DNA from: Paroceanicella profunda
GTDB lineage: Bacteria; Pseudomonadota; Alphaproteobacteria; Rhodobacterales; Rhodobacteraceae
Assembly (NCBI RefSeq): GCF_005887635.2
Contig: NZ_CP040818.1
Coordinates: 2,944,501-3,008,500 of the forward strand
Length of the DNA stretch: 64,000 bases
Reading direction: 5' to 3'
Position numbers and translations under genes: made by a program. Each line of letters starts with the position of its first letter. Position 1 is the first letter of the stretch. The notes beneath the pieces were generated by a model that saw only the letters and a list, made by a program, of their open reading frames with translations, did no database searches and had not been told where the DNA came from. This document shows positions 17,519-26,457 of this stretch, one piece after another.

Positions 17519-18451
17519 GTGACCAGCCTGACCATGAGGGTCCGCGAAATCCGCGAGGAGACGCCGCGCATCCGGTCCGTGGTGCTCGAGGCGGCGAGCG
17601 ATGCTCCGCTGCCCGGGTTCGAGGCGGGGGCGCATGTGCGGGTGTCGTTGCCCGGCGGCGGCGACCGGGCCTATTCGCTGGTCGACCTGCCGCAGTGGCG
17701 CGACGGCCGGCACTACGTGCTGGGCGTGCTGCTGGAGGAGAACAGCACCGGCGGCTCCACCCACATGCACGGGCTGAAGGAGGGCGACACGCTCACCCTC
17801 ACCGCGCCGCAGAATCACTTCGCCCTCGGCGACGGGCCGGTGCACCTGGTCGCGGGCGGCATCGGCATCACGCCGATCCTCTCCATGGCCGCGGCGCTGG
17901 AGGCGGCGGGGCGCGATTATGTGCTGGACTACTACGGCCGCGCGGAGGGCCATCTCGCCTTCCTCGCCGAGCTGACCGCGCTCTGCGGCCCGCGCCTGCG
18001 GGTGCATTACGACGATGCCGGCGCCGTGCCGCTGGCCGAGACGGTGGCCGCCGCGGCCGCATCGGGCGCGGAAATCCACGTCTGCGGGCCCAAGGGCATG
18101 ATCGAGGCGGTGCGGGCCGCCGCCGGCGATGCGCCCGTGCGCTTTGAACTCTTCACCGCCGAGCCGGCGGACCAGGCGGGCGACGCGCCCTTCGAGGTGC
18201 AGGCCGGGCGCGACGGGCCCGTGGTCACCGTGAACCCGGGCCAGAGCATCATCGAGGCCCTGGAGGACGCAGGGATCGACGTCGTCTATGATTGCCAGCG
18301 CGGGGACTGCGGCATCTGCCAGGTCGACGTGCTGGAGGGCATCCCCGACCACCGCGATGTCGTGCTCTCCGAGGCGGAGCGCGAGTCCAATTCCGTCATC
18401 CAGATCTGCGTGTCGCGCTCCAGAAGCCCGCGACTGGTCCTCGACCTCTGA
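17519..18451 (+). CDS. Oxygenase reductase component, PDR/VanB type (flavin, NAD, plant-type 2Fe-2S)
   Basis: This roughly 310-residue electron-transfer protein carries electrons from NAD(P)H to a Rieske oxygenase. The order is a flavin-binding barrel (RAYSLVDLP), a nucleotide-binding domain (VAGGIGITPILSMA) and a C-terminal ferredoxin domain with CQRGDCGICQVDVLEG plus a later Cys (IQICVSRS). Three in-frame starts are possible: ATG 17489, ATG 17513 and GTG 17519. AGGAG at 17506-17510 sits at proper distance only for GTG 17519, which I chose. The oxygenase gene follows after 14 bp. Confidence 0.9.
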   Translation: MTSLTMRVREIREETPRIRSVVLEAASDAPLPGFEAGAHVRVSLPGGGDRAYSLVDLPQWRDGRHYVLGVLLEENSTGGSTHMHGLKEGDTLTLTAPQNHFALGDGPVHLVAGGIGITPILSMAAALEAAGRDYVLDYYGRAEGHLAFLAELTALCGPRLRVHYDDAGAVPLAETVAAAAASGAEIHVCGPKGMIEAVRAAAGDAPVRFELFTAEPADQAGDAPFEVQAGRDGPVVTVNPGQSIIEALEDAGIDVVYDCQRGDCGICQVDVLEGIPDHRDVVLSEAERESNSVIQICVSRSRSPRLVLDL

Positions 18452-18465
18452 CAGGGAGTTAGAAC

Positions 18466-19812
18466 GTGAGCAAATACGCCAGCAATCCCGACGCGATCCG
18501 GGCCCTCGTCCACCCCGAGGAAGTGCACCGCGACGTGTACACCAGCCCGGAGGTCTTCGCGCTGGAGATGAAGCATCTCTTCGCCAACACCTGGGTCTAC
18601 GTGGGCCACGCGAGCCAGATCCCCGAAAAGGGCGACTACATCACCACCGAGATCGGCGACCAGCCGGTGCTCGTGGTGCGCCACACGGACATGTCGGTGC
18701 ATGTGCTCTACAACCGCTGCCCGCACAAGGGAGTGAAGATCGCCTCCGAAGCCTGTGGCAACACGGGGAAATTCTTCCGCTGCCCCTATCACGCCTGGTC
18801 GTTCAGGACGAATGGCAACCTGCTCGCCATCCCGCTGAAGAAGGGCTACGAGAACACCGGGCTGGAGAACACCGACGCGGTGAAGGGCCTCGCCCCCGTG
18901 GCCAATGTGAAGATCTACCGGGAGTTCATCTTCGCCCGGCTCAACGACACGGGCGAGAGCTTCGAGGCGTTCTTCGGCGACAGCCTCTCCTCCATCGACA
19001 ACATGATCGACCGCTCGCCGGAAGGGAAACTGGTGCTGGAAGGCGCGCCGCTGCGCTACATGCACAACTGCAACTGGAAGATGCTGGTCGAGAACCAGAC
19101 CGACACCTGCCACCCGATGGTGGCGCATGAAAGCTCCGCCGGCACGGCCGTCTCCGTCTGGGAGAAGGAGCAGGCCAAGGGCGGGCCGAAGCCGATGGCG
19201 GTGGAGGTCTACGCGCCCTTCATGGCGCCCTACGAGTTCTTCGAGGGCATGGGCATCCGCGTCTGGCCGCATGGCCACGGCCACACCGGGGTGACCACGT
19301 CCATCCACGCCGATTACTCCGCCGTGCCGGGCTATTTCGACCAGATGGTCGAGGCCTATGGCGAGGAGCGCGCCCGCGCCATCTTGGGCGAGAACCGGCA
19401 CAACACGGTCTACTTCCCGCACATCATGATCAAGGGCCCGATCCAGACCATGCGCGTGTTCCGGCCCCTCGCCGCGGACAGGACGCTGGTGGAGAGCTAC
19501 ACCTTCCGCCTGGTCGGCGCGCCGGACATGCTGTTCGAGCGCACGCTGATGTACAACCGGCTGATCAACGCGCCCACCTCCATCGTCGGCCATGACGATC
19601 TGGAGGTCTATGAGCGCGCGCAGAAGGGCCTGGCCTCCGACGCGTTGGAATGGGTGAACGTCCAGCGCCTCTACGAGCCGGGCGAGCGCCATGACGTGAC
19701 CGAAACCGCCAACGGCACATCGGAGCGCCAGATGCGCAACCAGTTCGCCGCCTGGGTGCATTACATGACCCTGGACATGGCAGAGCCCGCCCGCGTGGAG
19801 GCCGCAGAATGA
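18466..19812 (+). CDS. Rieske non-heme iron oxygenase, alpha subunit (complete copy)
   Basis: This 448-residue ring-hydroxylating oxygenase large subunit has a Rieske 2Fe-2S motif, C85-P-H87 and C106-P-Y-H109. It also has a catalytic mononuclear iron region ENQTDTCHPMVAHES at about residues 208-222. The start is GTG at 18466, with AGGGAG 8 bp upstream. The stop overlaps the beta subunit start as ATGA. By context it would dioxygenate an indole-ring CoA thioester or acid; from sequence only the class is certain. Bases from 18749 on recur at 27461-28524. Confidence 0.92.
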   Translation: MSKYASNPDAIRALVHPEEVHRDVYTSPEVFALEMKHLFANTWVYVGHASQIPEKGDYITTEIGDQPVLVVRHTDMSVHVLYNRCPHKGVKIASEACGNTGKFFRCPYHAWSFRTNGNLLAIPLKKGYENTGLENTDAVKGLAPVANVKIYREFIFARLNDTGESFEAFFGDSLSSIDNMIDRSPEGKLVLEGAPLRYMHNCNWKMLVENQTDTCHPMVAHESSAGTAVSVWEKEQAKGGPKPMAVEVYAPFMAPYEFFEGMGIRVWPHGHGHTGVTTSIHADYSAVPGYFDQMVEAYGEERARAILGENRHNTVYFPHIMIKGPIQTMRVFRPLAADRTLVESYTFRLVGAPDMLFERTLMYNRLINAPTSIVGHDDLEVYERAQKGLASDALEWVNVQRLYEPGERHDVTETANGTSERQMRNQFAAWVHYMTLDMAEPARVEAAE

Positions 19813-20321
19813 CCACCGACACCCTGACCCGCCTCACGCCCGACACGGTGACCGAGGCCGACCTCACCGCCTTCATCTACCGCGAGGCGCGGCTGCTCGA
19901 CGAGCTGGCTTACGAGGACTGGCTGAAGCTCTACGCGCAGGACGCGCATTACTGGATGCCCGCCGAATGGCAGCAGACCGACCCCCGCCTGCAGGCCTCG
20001 CTGATGTACGAGGACATGCTGCTGCTGCGCATCCGCGTGGAGCGGCTGGCCGGGGCGCGCACCTTCTCCCAGAAGCCCAAGAGCCGCTCCCAGCACCTGC
20101 TGCAGGCCCCGCAGGTGGATGAGATGAACCCGGCCGCGAACCTGTTCCGCACCTGGACCTCGTTCCATTACGTGGAGACGCGCGGCGACGAGAAGGAGTT
20201 CTTCGCCGGCTGGGCGAAGCACGAGATCCGGGTGGAGGAGGGGGCGCTGAAGATCGCGCTCAAGCGGGTGGACCTGCTGAACTTCGACGCGCCCTTCGGC
20301 AATATCCAGCTCTTCATGTGA
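19809..20321 (+). CDS. Aromatic-ring oxygenase beta (small) subunit, copy A
   Basis: This 170-residue protein of the ring-hydroxylating beta-subunit family (SnoaL/NTF2-like cone fold) has the stretches REARLLDELAYEDWLKLYAQDAHYWMPAEW and SRSQHLLQAP typical of the family. It gives structure to the alpha3beta3 oxygenase and has no cofactor of its own. It is coupled to the alpha gene by an ATGA overlap. An identical copy is at 28521-29033. Confidence 0.9.
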   Translation: MTTDTLTRLTPDTVTEADLTAFIYREARLLDELAYEDWLKLYAQDAHYWMPAEWQQTDPRLQASLMYEDMLLLRIRVERLAGARTFSQKPKSRSQHLLQAPQVDEMNPAANLFRTWTSFHYVETRGDEKEFFAGWAKHEIRVEEGALKIALKRVDLLNFDAPFGNIQLFM

Positions 20322-20332
20322 GGCGAGAGAGA

Positions 20333-21967
20333 ATGCGAACCGACGAGACCGTCGCCGTCCGGCTGGCGGAAACCGCTGCCCGCCATCCGGACCGCCCTTT
20401 CCTCAACGTCCTGCCGGAGACCGCGGCCGCCTATGGCATCGCGCCGGGCGAGATCACCTATGCCGAGGCGGCCGCGAAGGTGGCAACACTCACCCAGGCT
20501 TACCTCGACGCAGGCCTCGGCGGCGACGGCGGGGTGGACCGGGTGGGGCTGCTGCTGCTCAACCGCCCGGAGTTCGTGTTGCATTTCATCGCGATGAACG
20601 GCGCGGGCATCTCCATGGTGCCGATCAACCCGGACCTGCGGGCGGCCGAGCTGGAATACCTCATCTCGCACTCGGAGATGAAGCTGGCCGTGGCCGTGCC
20701 CGAGCGCCAGGACGACCTGCGCAGCGCCGCCGCGGCCATGGACATCGCCCTTCCGGTGATCGGGCCGGATGAGCCCATCCCCGCCTTCGGGCCGGCGAAG
20801 GCGGCGGCCACGCCCTCCTCGGAGAGCGAGGCCGCGCTGCTCTACACCTCCGGCACCACCGGCCAGCCCAAGGGCTGCGTGCTGCCCAACGAGTATTTCC
20901 TCGTCTGCGGCGAGTGGTACCGCGACGTGGGCGGCCTCTCCGCCGTGCGCGAGGAGCCGGCGGAGCGCATGCTCACCCCCCTGCCGGTGTTCCACATGAA
21001 CGCGCTCGCGGTCTCGCTGATGGCGATGATCACCGTGGGCGGCTGCCTCACCGTGCTCGACCGCTTCCACCCCCGCACCTGGTGGCAGAGCGTGCGCGAG
21101 AACCGTTCCACCTGCTTCCACTACCTCGGCGTGATGCCCTACATCCTCATGGGCCTGCCGGAGAACCCGGCGGACGCGGAGCATGGCGCGCGCTTCGGCT
21201 TCGGCGCCGGCATCGACCCCACGCTGCACGCGCCCTTCCAGGAGCGCTTCGGCGTGCCGCTCATCGAAGGCTGGGCGATGACGGAGGTGGGTGTCTCCGG
21301 CTCCATCACCGACGGCCGGCCGGACCGCGTGCCCGGCCGCGCCTGCATCGGCCGCCCCTGGGAGGGGGTGGAGACCAAGGTGATCCGCGAGGACGGCTCG
21401 GAGGCCGATGTCGACGAGCCGGGCGAGCTGCTCATCCGCCGCTCCGGCCCGCGCCCCGGCATGGGCTTCTTCCGCGAGTACCTCAAAAACTCCGAGGCCA
21501 CGGCCGAGGCCTGGGCCGGCGGCTGGTTCCACACCGGGGACATCGTGCGGCAGGACGCGGAGGGGGATTTCTTCTTCGTCGACCGGCGCAAGAACGTGAT
21601 CCGCCGCTCGGGCGAGAACATCGCCGCGGTGGAGGTAGAGAGCGCGCTCGTCGCCCATCCCGCCATCCGCTCCGTGGCCGTGGCGGCGGTGCCCGACGCG
21701 GTGCGCGGCGACGAGGTGATGGCGCTGATCGTGCCGGCCGAGGGCTATGCGGGCAGCGCGGAGCTTGCCGAGCAGATCACCCGCTGGTGCCTCACCCGGC
21801 TCGCCTATTACAAGGCCCCGGGCTGGACCGCCTTCGCCGGGGAACTGCCGCTCACCGCCACCTCCAAGATCCAGCGCGGGGTGCTGAAAACCCTCGCGGC
21901 GGAGCTGGTGGAAAGCGGGCAGGCGCATGACACCCGCGCCCTCAAGAAACGCGACGCGGCGGCATGA
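20333..21967 (+). CDS. AMP-dependent acyl/aryl-CoA ligase (intact copy A)
   Basis: This 544-residue adenylate-forming enzyme activates a carboxylic acid to its CoA thioester. It has the P-loop LLYTSGTTGQPKG at about residue 168, the motif EGWAMTEVG, the GWFHTGDIVRQD adenylate site, and the C-terminal lysine region TATSKIQRGVLK. ATG 20333 with upstream purines is preferred over GTG 20318, which overlaps the previous stop. It is coupled to the thiolase-like gene by ATGA. By context an indole- or arylacetate is the likely acid. The second copy (29045) has a frameshift near its end. Confidence 0.9.
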   Translation: MRTDETVAVRLAETAARHPDRPFLNVLPETAAAYGIAPGEITYAEAAAKVATLTQAYLDAGLGGDGGVDRVGLLLLNRPEFVLHFIAMNGAGISMVPINPDLRAAELEYLISHSEMKLAVAVPERQDDLRSAAAAMDIALPVIGPDEPIPAFGPAKAAATPSSESEAALLYTSGTTGQPKGCVLPNEYFLVCGEWYRDVGGLSAVREEPAERMLTPLPVFHMNALAVSLMAMITVGGCLTVLDRFHPRTWWQSVRENRSTCFHYLGVMPYILMGLPENPADAEHGARFGFGAGIDPTLHAPFQERFGVPLIEGWAMTEVGVSGSITDGRPDRVPGRACIGRPWEGVETKVIREDGSEADVDEPGELLIRRSGPRPGMGFFREYLKNSEATAEAWAGGWFHTGDIVRQDAEGDFFFVDRRKNVIRRSGENIAAVEVESALVAHPAIRSVAVAAVPDAVRGDEVMALIVPAEGYAGSAELAEQITRWCLTRLAYYKAPGWTAFAGELPLTATSKIQRGVLKTLAAELVESGQAHDTRALKKRDAAA

Positions 21968-23136
21968 GCGCACGCTCCGTCCGCAGCTACGAGGATGTGG
22001 TCATCGCCGTCCCCGTGTCCGTGCCCTACGTGCGCTACTCACAGGAGAGCGCGCACTGGTGGGTGGCCGCGGCGCTGCGCGGCCTGGTGAAGGGGGCGGG
22101 CATCGCCCCCTCCGACATCGACGGCTTCACCGTCTCCTCCTTCTCGCTCGCGCCGGACACGGCGGTGGGCCTCACCCAGCATCTCGGCCTGTGCCCGCGC
22201 TTCCTGGAGCACATCCCGATGGGTGGCGCCTCCGGGGTGATCGCGGCGCGGCGCGCGGCCCGCGCGGTGCAGGCGGGGGACGCGGAGATCGTCGCCTGCG
22301 TGGCGGGCGACACCAATCACATCGACAGTTTCCGCAGCCTGCTCGGCGCCTTCTCGCGCTTCGCGATGGAGGCGTCCTACCCCTATGGCGCCGGCGGGCC
22401 GAATGCGAGCTTCGCCCTGCTGACGGACGGCTACATGCGCCGCTACGGTGCCACGCGGGAGGATTTCGGCCGCATCTGCGTGGCGCAGCGCGCCAACGCG
22501 CTCACCTATCCGCAGGCCATCATGAAGAAGCCGCTCACGCTGGAGCAGTACATGGCCGCCCGGCCCATCGCCGACCCGGTGCACCTGTTCGACTGCGTGA
22601 TGCCGGTGGCCGGCGCCGAGGCCTTCCTGGTGATGCGCGAGGAGACGGCGAAGGAGCGTGGCCTCGCCTATGCCCGGCTCTCGGGCGCCATCGAGCGCCA
22701 CAATGCCTTCCCGGAGGACCCGCTGCAACTGCGCGGCGGCTGGGAGCGGGACGTGGCCGATCTCTGGTCTGCCGCCGGCTGCCGGCCGGACCAGGTGGAT
22801 CTCGTCCAGACCTATGACGACTACCCGGTGATCGTGATGATGCAGGTCGAGGACCTCGGCCTCTGCGCCAAGGGCGAGGCGCCGGAATTCCTGCGCGGCC
22901 ATGACCTCACCAACGCAGGCACGCTGCCGCACAACACCTGCGGCGGCCAGCTCTCGGCCGGGCAGGCGGGGGCGGCGGGGGGCTTCATCGGCTTCGTGGA
23001 GGCACTGCGCCAGGTGACGGGGCAGAATCTCGCAGCCCCGGTGCCGGGCGCGCGGCGCGCCCTCGTCTCCGGCTTCGGCATGGTGAATTACGACCGCGGG
23101 GTGTGCACCGCCGCCGCCGTTCTGGAGGCCGCATGA
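21964..23136 (+). CDS. Thiolase-fold protein lacking the thiolase Cys; probable acyl-CoA retro-aldolase subunit (intact copy A)
   Basis: This 390-residue thiolase superfamily protein reads MGGASGVIAARRAARAV where thiolases have CASG, so the nucleophilic Cys is absent. The catalytic GHP His region reads GGQLSAGQAG. Candidate catalytic tyrosines are in TYDDYPV and NYDRGVC. This matches the SCPx/lipid-transfer-like branch that includes the steroid aldolase Ltp2, which works with a DUF35 partner; the next gene encodes exactly such a domain. It is therefore more likely a C-C lyase releasing acetyl-CoA (or similar) than a thiolase. Both ends overlap neighbours by ATGA. Confidence 0.82.
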   Translation: MSARSVRSYEDVVIAVPVSVPYVRYSQESAHWWVAAALRGLVKGAGIAPSDIDGFTVSSFSLAPDTAVGLTQHLGLCPRFLEHIPMGGASGVIAARRAARAVQAGDAEIVACVAGDTNHIDSFRSLLGAFSRFAMEASYPYGAGGPNASFALLTDGYMRRYGATREDFGRICVAQRANALTYPQAIMKKPLTLEQYMAARPIADPVHLFDCVMPVAGAEAFLVMREETAKERGLAYARLSGAIERHNAFPEDPLQLRGGWERDVADLWSAAGCRPDQVDLVQTYDDYPVIVMMQVEDLGLCAKGEAPEFLRGHDLTNAGTLPHNTCGGQLSAGQAGAAGGFIGFVEALRQVTGQNLAAPVPGARRALVSGFGMVNYDRGVCTAAAVLEAA

Positions 23137-24377
23137 CCGAGCGCACCCCCCTGGCCCCGCCGCCGCGCAAGGACCCGACGGCCGTCACCCGGCTGGCGCA
23201 TCGCCCGCCGGGCATGCCCAGTCGCGCCGGGCTGTGCTTCGCCGCCCATGCCGCGCGCGGCACCTTCGCCCTGCAGGAGTGCACGGAGTGCGCGGCCCGC
23301 CTCTGGCCGCCGCGCGACGCCTGCCCGCACTGCCTCTCGGCCGACATCCCCTTCACCCCGGCGCCCGTGGGCGGCGAGGTGATCGCGCAGACCACCGTCC
23401 GCGTGACGCATGAGCTGTTCTACCGTGATCGCGGGCCCTGGCGCGTGGGCACTGTGAAGCTCGACTGCGGCCCGGTGGTGACCGCGAACCTGCACCGGGA
23501 CGTGGCCACCGGCGCGCGGGTGCGGATGATCGCCCGGCTCGACCTTGCCGGCACGCCGCTGATGATGGCCCTGCCGGAACAGGAGACCCCGCTCATGGAC
23601 GAGGACCCCGCCCTGCGCACCCTCACCGCCCATCCGCGCCACCGCCGGGTTCTGGTCACCGACGGGCGCAGCGCCCTGGGCCAGGAGCTGGCCCGCGCCC
23701 TGCTGAAGGCCGGGGCCGCGAAGGTGTTCCTCGGCGTGGCCGAGGGCTGGAAGCCGCTGCCCGGGCGTGACCGGCTGGAGGCAGAGGCGGGCATCGACAT
23801 CGTGCCGCTGGACCTCACGGACACGCGCTCGGTCGTCGATCTCGCCGGCGCCATCGGGGGCAAGACCGACATCGTGGTGAACACGGCCGATCACGTGCGC
23901 CCCGGCAGCGTGATGGGCCAGAGCGTGGCCCTGGCGCAGGAGGCGTTCGAGACCAATGTCTTCGGCCTCCAGCGCCTCGCGCAGGTGTTCGGGCCGGCAC
24001 TGCTGGGCCGGGCGAACGACGGGCTGAACAACGCGGTCGCCCTCATGGATGTCACCCCGGTGCAGGCGCTGTCGAACTGGAATGTCTACGGCATGCACTC
24101 GGCCTCCGCCGCGGCCCGGCTCTCGGTGCTGCAGGGGCTGCGCGCGGAGATGCGCGAGGGCGGCATCCGGGTGATGAGCGTCTTCGCCGGGCCGATGGAC
24201 GATGACTGGCACCAGGCGGTGCCACCGCCGAAGCTCGCGCCCCGCGCCGTGGCCGCCGCGGTGGTGGCGGCGCTGTGCGAGGGCATCGAGGAGAGTTTCG
24301 TGGGCGACGTGGCGCAGGACGTCTTCGCCCGGTTCCGCGCCGACCCGAAGGTGCTCGAGAGGGAGTTGCAGCGATGA
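23133..24377 (+). CDS. Fusion of DUF35 (zinc ribbon plus OB fold) and an SDR-like domain, copy A
   Basis: This 414-residue protein's N-terminal part (about 1-150) has a rubredoxin-like zinc ribbon, CTECAARLWPPRDACPHC, and an OB fold typical of DUF35 acyl-CoA-binding partners. From about residue 170 it is a short-chain dehydrogenase-like Rossmann domain (VLVTDGRSALGQELARALL). The SDR signature is degenerate: the YxxxK position reads YGMHS and no catalytic Ser is evident, so this half may be structural or bind a cofactor without redox activity. ATG 23133 overlaps the thiolase-like gene as ATGA, and its stop overlaps the next start. The two probably form one complex. Confidence 0.82.
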   Translation: MTERTPLAPPPRKDPTAVTRLAHRPPGMPSRAGLCFAAHAARGTFALQECTECAARLWPPRDACPHCLSADIPFTPAPVGGEVIAQTTVRVTHELFYRDRGPWRVGTVKLDCGPVVTANLHRDVATGARVRMIARLDLAGTPLMMALPEQETPLMDEDPALRTLTAHPRHRRVLVTDGRSALGQELARALLKAGAAKVFLGVAEGWKPLPGRDRLEAEAGIDIVPLDLTDTRSVVDLAGAIGGKTDIVVNTADHVRPGSVMGQSVALAQEAFETNVFGLQRLAQVFGPALLGRANDGLNNAVALMDVTPVQALSNWNVYGMHSASAAARLSVLQGLRAEMREGGIRVMSVFAGPMDDDWHQAVPPPKLAPRAVAAAVVAALCEGIEESFVGDVAQDVFARFRADPKVLERELQR

Positions 24378-25159
24378 CCGGCGTTCTCGGAGACCTTGCC
24401 CTCGCGCTCGCCAGCGGCGCGGTGGAGGTGGTGGACCTCACCCATGCGCTCACCCCGGATTTCCCGGTGATCGTGCTGCCGCCCGAGTTCGGGCAATGCG
24501 CGCCCTTCCGCATCGAGGAGGTGAGCCGCTACGACGCCCGCGGCCCGGCCTGGTACTGGAACAACATCTCCATGTCCGAGCACACCGGCACGCATTTCGA
24601 CGCCCCCGCCCATTGGGTGACCGGGCGCAACCAGCCCGGCGGCACGGTGGACGCCGTGGGCCCGGAGCGGCTGGTGGCCCCGGTCTGCGTGCTCGACATG
24701 TCCGGCCCCTCCACCGAGGACCGGGACTTCATCATGACCGCCGATCACGTGGCGGCCTGGGAGGCGGAGCACGGCGCGATCCCGCCCGGCGCCTGGGTGC
24801 TGATGCGCACCGACTGGGCGAAGAAGGCCGGCAGCCCCGCCTATGTGGGGCTGGAGGCCGACGGCGCGCATTCGCCGGGCCCGGACGCCTCGGCCATCGA
24901 GGCGCTGCTCGCGCGCGGCATCATCGGCTTCGGCACCGAGACCGTGGGCACCGACGCAGGCCAGGGCGCGCATCTCTCGCCGCCGTACCCGGCGCATTCG
25001 CTGCTGCACGGCGCGGGCAAGCTGGGCCTGCAATGCCTCGCCGGGCTCGATCGCCTGCCGCCGAAGGGCGCGATGCTCATCGCCCCGCCGCTGAAGATCG
25101 CGGGGGGCTCCGGCAGCCCGCTGCGCGTGCTGGCACTTGTTCCCAAGGAGGGGTCATGA
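24374..25159 (+). CDS. Cyclase-family metal hydrolase (isatin hydrolase-like), copy A
   Basis: This 261-residue protein is homologous to that at 10184-10969. It has the metal site HTGTHFDAPAHW at about residues 72-83 and the same C-terminal end (VLALVPKEGS). ATG 24374 overlaps the previous stop and the TGA overlaps the next ATG, so it belongs to a tightly coupled operon with the oxygenase and acyl-CoA enzymes. Opening of isatin to isatinate is the reaction that best fits the neighbours. Other ring amides or formamides cannot be excluded. Confidence 0.88.
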   Translation: MTGVLGDLALALASGAVEVVDLTHALTPDFPVIVLPPEFGQCAPFRIEEVSRYDARGPAWYWNNISMSEHTGTHFDAPAHWVTGRNQPGGTVDAVGPERLVAPVCVLDMSGPSTEDRDFIMTADHVAAWEAEHGAIPPGAWVLMRTDWAKKAGSPAYVGLEADGAHSPGPDASAIEALLARGIIGFGTETVGTDAGQGAHLSPPYPAHSLLHGAGKLGLQCLAGLDRLPPKGAMLIAPPLKIAGGSGSPLRVLALVPKEGS

Positions 25160-25870
25160 CCCATACCGTTCTCATCACCGGCACCAGCTCGGGCATCGGC
25201 GAGGTTCTGGCGCGCGAGATGCTCGACAAGGGCTGGAAGGTGATCGGCCTGGCCCGCCGCCGCGCCGGCTGGGAGCACCCGGAGTTCGACCAGATCTCCG
25301 TCGACCTGCTGGACCCCGCCGCGGTCGCCGAAGTGGCCGAGGGGCTGAAGGGCCGGGGCGTGAGCCATGTGGTCCACAACGCCGGGCTGATCTATCCCAA
25401 TCTGGTGGGGACGCGAAGCCGGAAGAGCTCGCCGCCCTCACCCAGCTCCACCTCGCAGCCCCTCTGGTGCTCACCCAGGCGGTGCTGCCGGAGATGCGGC
25501 GAAGTTCGGCCGCATCGTCTTCGTCACCTCGCGCGCCGCGATGGGCGTGCCCACGCGCAGCGCCTACTCGGCCACCAAGGCCGGCGTGCACGGCATGATG
25601 CGCACCTGGGCGCTGGAGCTCGGGCCCGACGGCATCACCGTGAACACCGTGGCGCCCGGCCCGATCCTCACCGACAATTTCTGGGGCATCGTGGACAAGG
25701 GTTCCGAGCGCGAGAAGCGCATCGGCGAGCAACTCCCCGTGCGCCGGCTGGGCACCTCGGAAGACGTGACCCGCGCCGTGCAGTTCTTCGCGGACCCGGC
25801 GGCAGGCTTCGTCACCGGACAGGTGCTGTTCGTCTGCGGCGGGGGCAGCCTCGGCGGCCTGTCGCTCTGA
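25156..25870 (+). pseudogene. Short-chain dehydrogenase, frameshifted copy A
   Basis: The start (MTHTVLITGTSSGIGEVLAREML) and end (DPAAGFVTGQVLFVCGGGSLGG) are those of the intact copy at 33868-34587. Two small losses break the frame: one base near 25409 (GGTGGGGAC against GGTGGAGGAC) and four bases near 25497. Together these remove five bases. I consider both sequence errors near a contig end rather than real mutations. The encoded enzyme would be an NAD(P)-dependent dehydrogenase with YSATK active site. Confidence 0.85.
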
Positions 25871-26048
25871 CGCAGGGGCGGCGCGCCCGGCCATCGCGCC
25901 GCGGCGGGGCCTCGGCCGGCTCCCCCTCCCTCGGGGCGCTTCCCCCTCAGCCCTCCCGGCGGAACGCCCGAACGCCGCATGTAAACCCCGGGGGCGTGGA
26001 TCTCGTGCCCCGAGGGGCGCATGACCGTCGTCGCGCGGGGGCGGAGGG

Positions 26049-26447
26049 CTCAGGCGTCGCCGCGCAGCTGGTCCACAACGGCCTCGCGGTCGATCAGGGA
26101 CCACACCTCGGACACCCGCTCCTGCGTGACGGTGTAAACACGTTTTCCGCGAAGCACACCCGCCGGCCGTTCACGGGCAGGCCGAGGAACCCCGCCTTCG
26201 GGTGGCAGTCGAACCAGAGCCGGGCCGCCACGACAGGCGGATCGGCCGCCAGCAGGCGGACCTCGAAGCGCAGGTCCGGGATCGTCGCGACATCTCCCTC
26301 CAGCATGGCCCGATAGCCGGCGAGGCCCAGCGGCCGGCCGTTATGGCGCACCGAGTCGCCGACGTACTCCCCCAGCCGCGCCCAGTCCCGCGCATTCAGG
26401 CAGGCGATGTAGCCGTGGTAGAGCGCGGTGAGGGCCGCCGGGTCCAT
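26049..26447 (-). pseudogene. SnoaL-like protein, frameshifted copy A
   Basis: This is the same gene as the intact 34769-35167. One base is missing near 26136 (GTGTAAACA against GTGTAGAACA), which changes the last 35 or so residues. The fold is a small SnoaL/NTF2-like cone, and its function is unknown. A sequence error is the likely cause. Confidence 0.8.
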
Positions 26448-26457
26448 GCCGGCCGCC

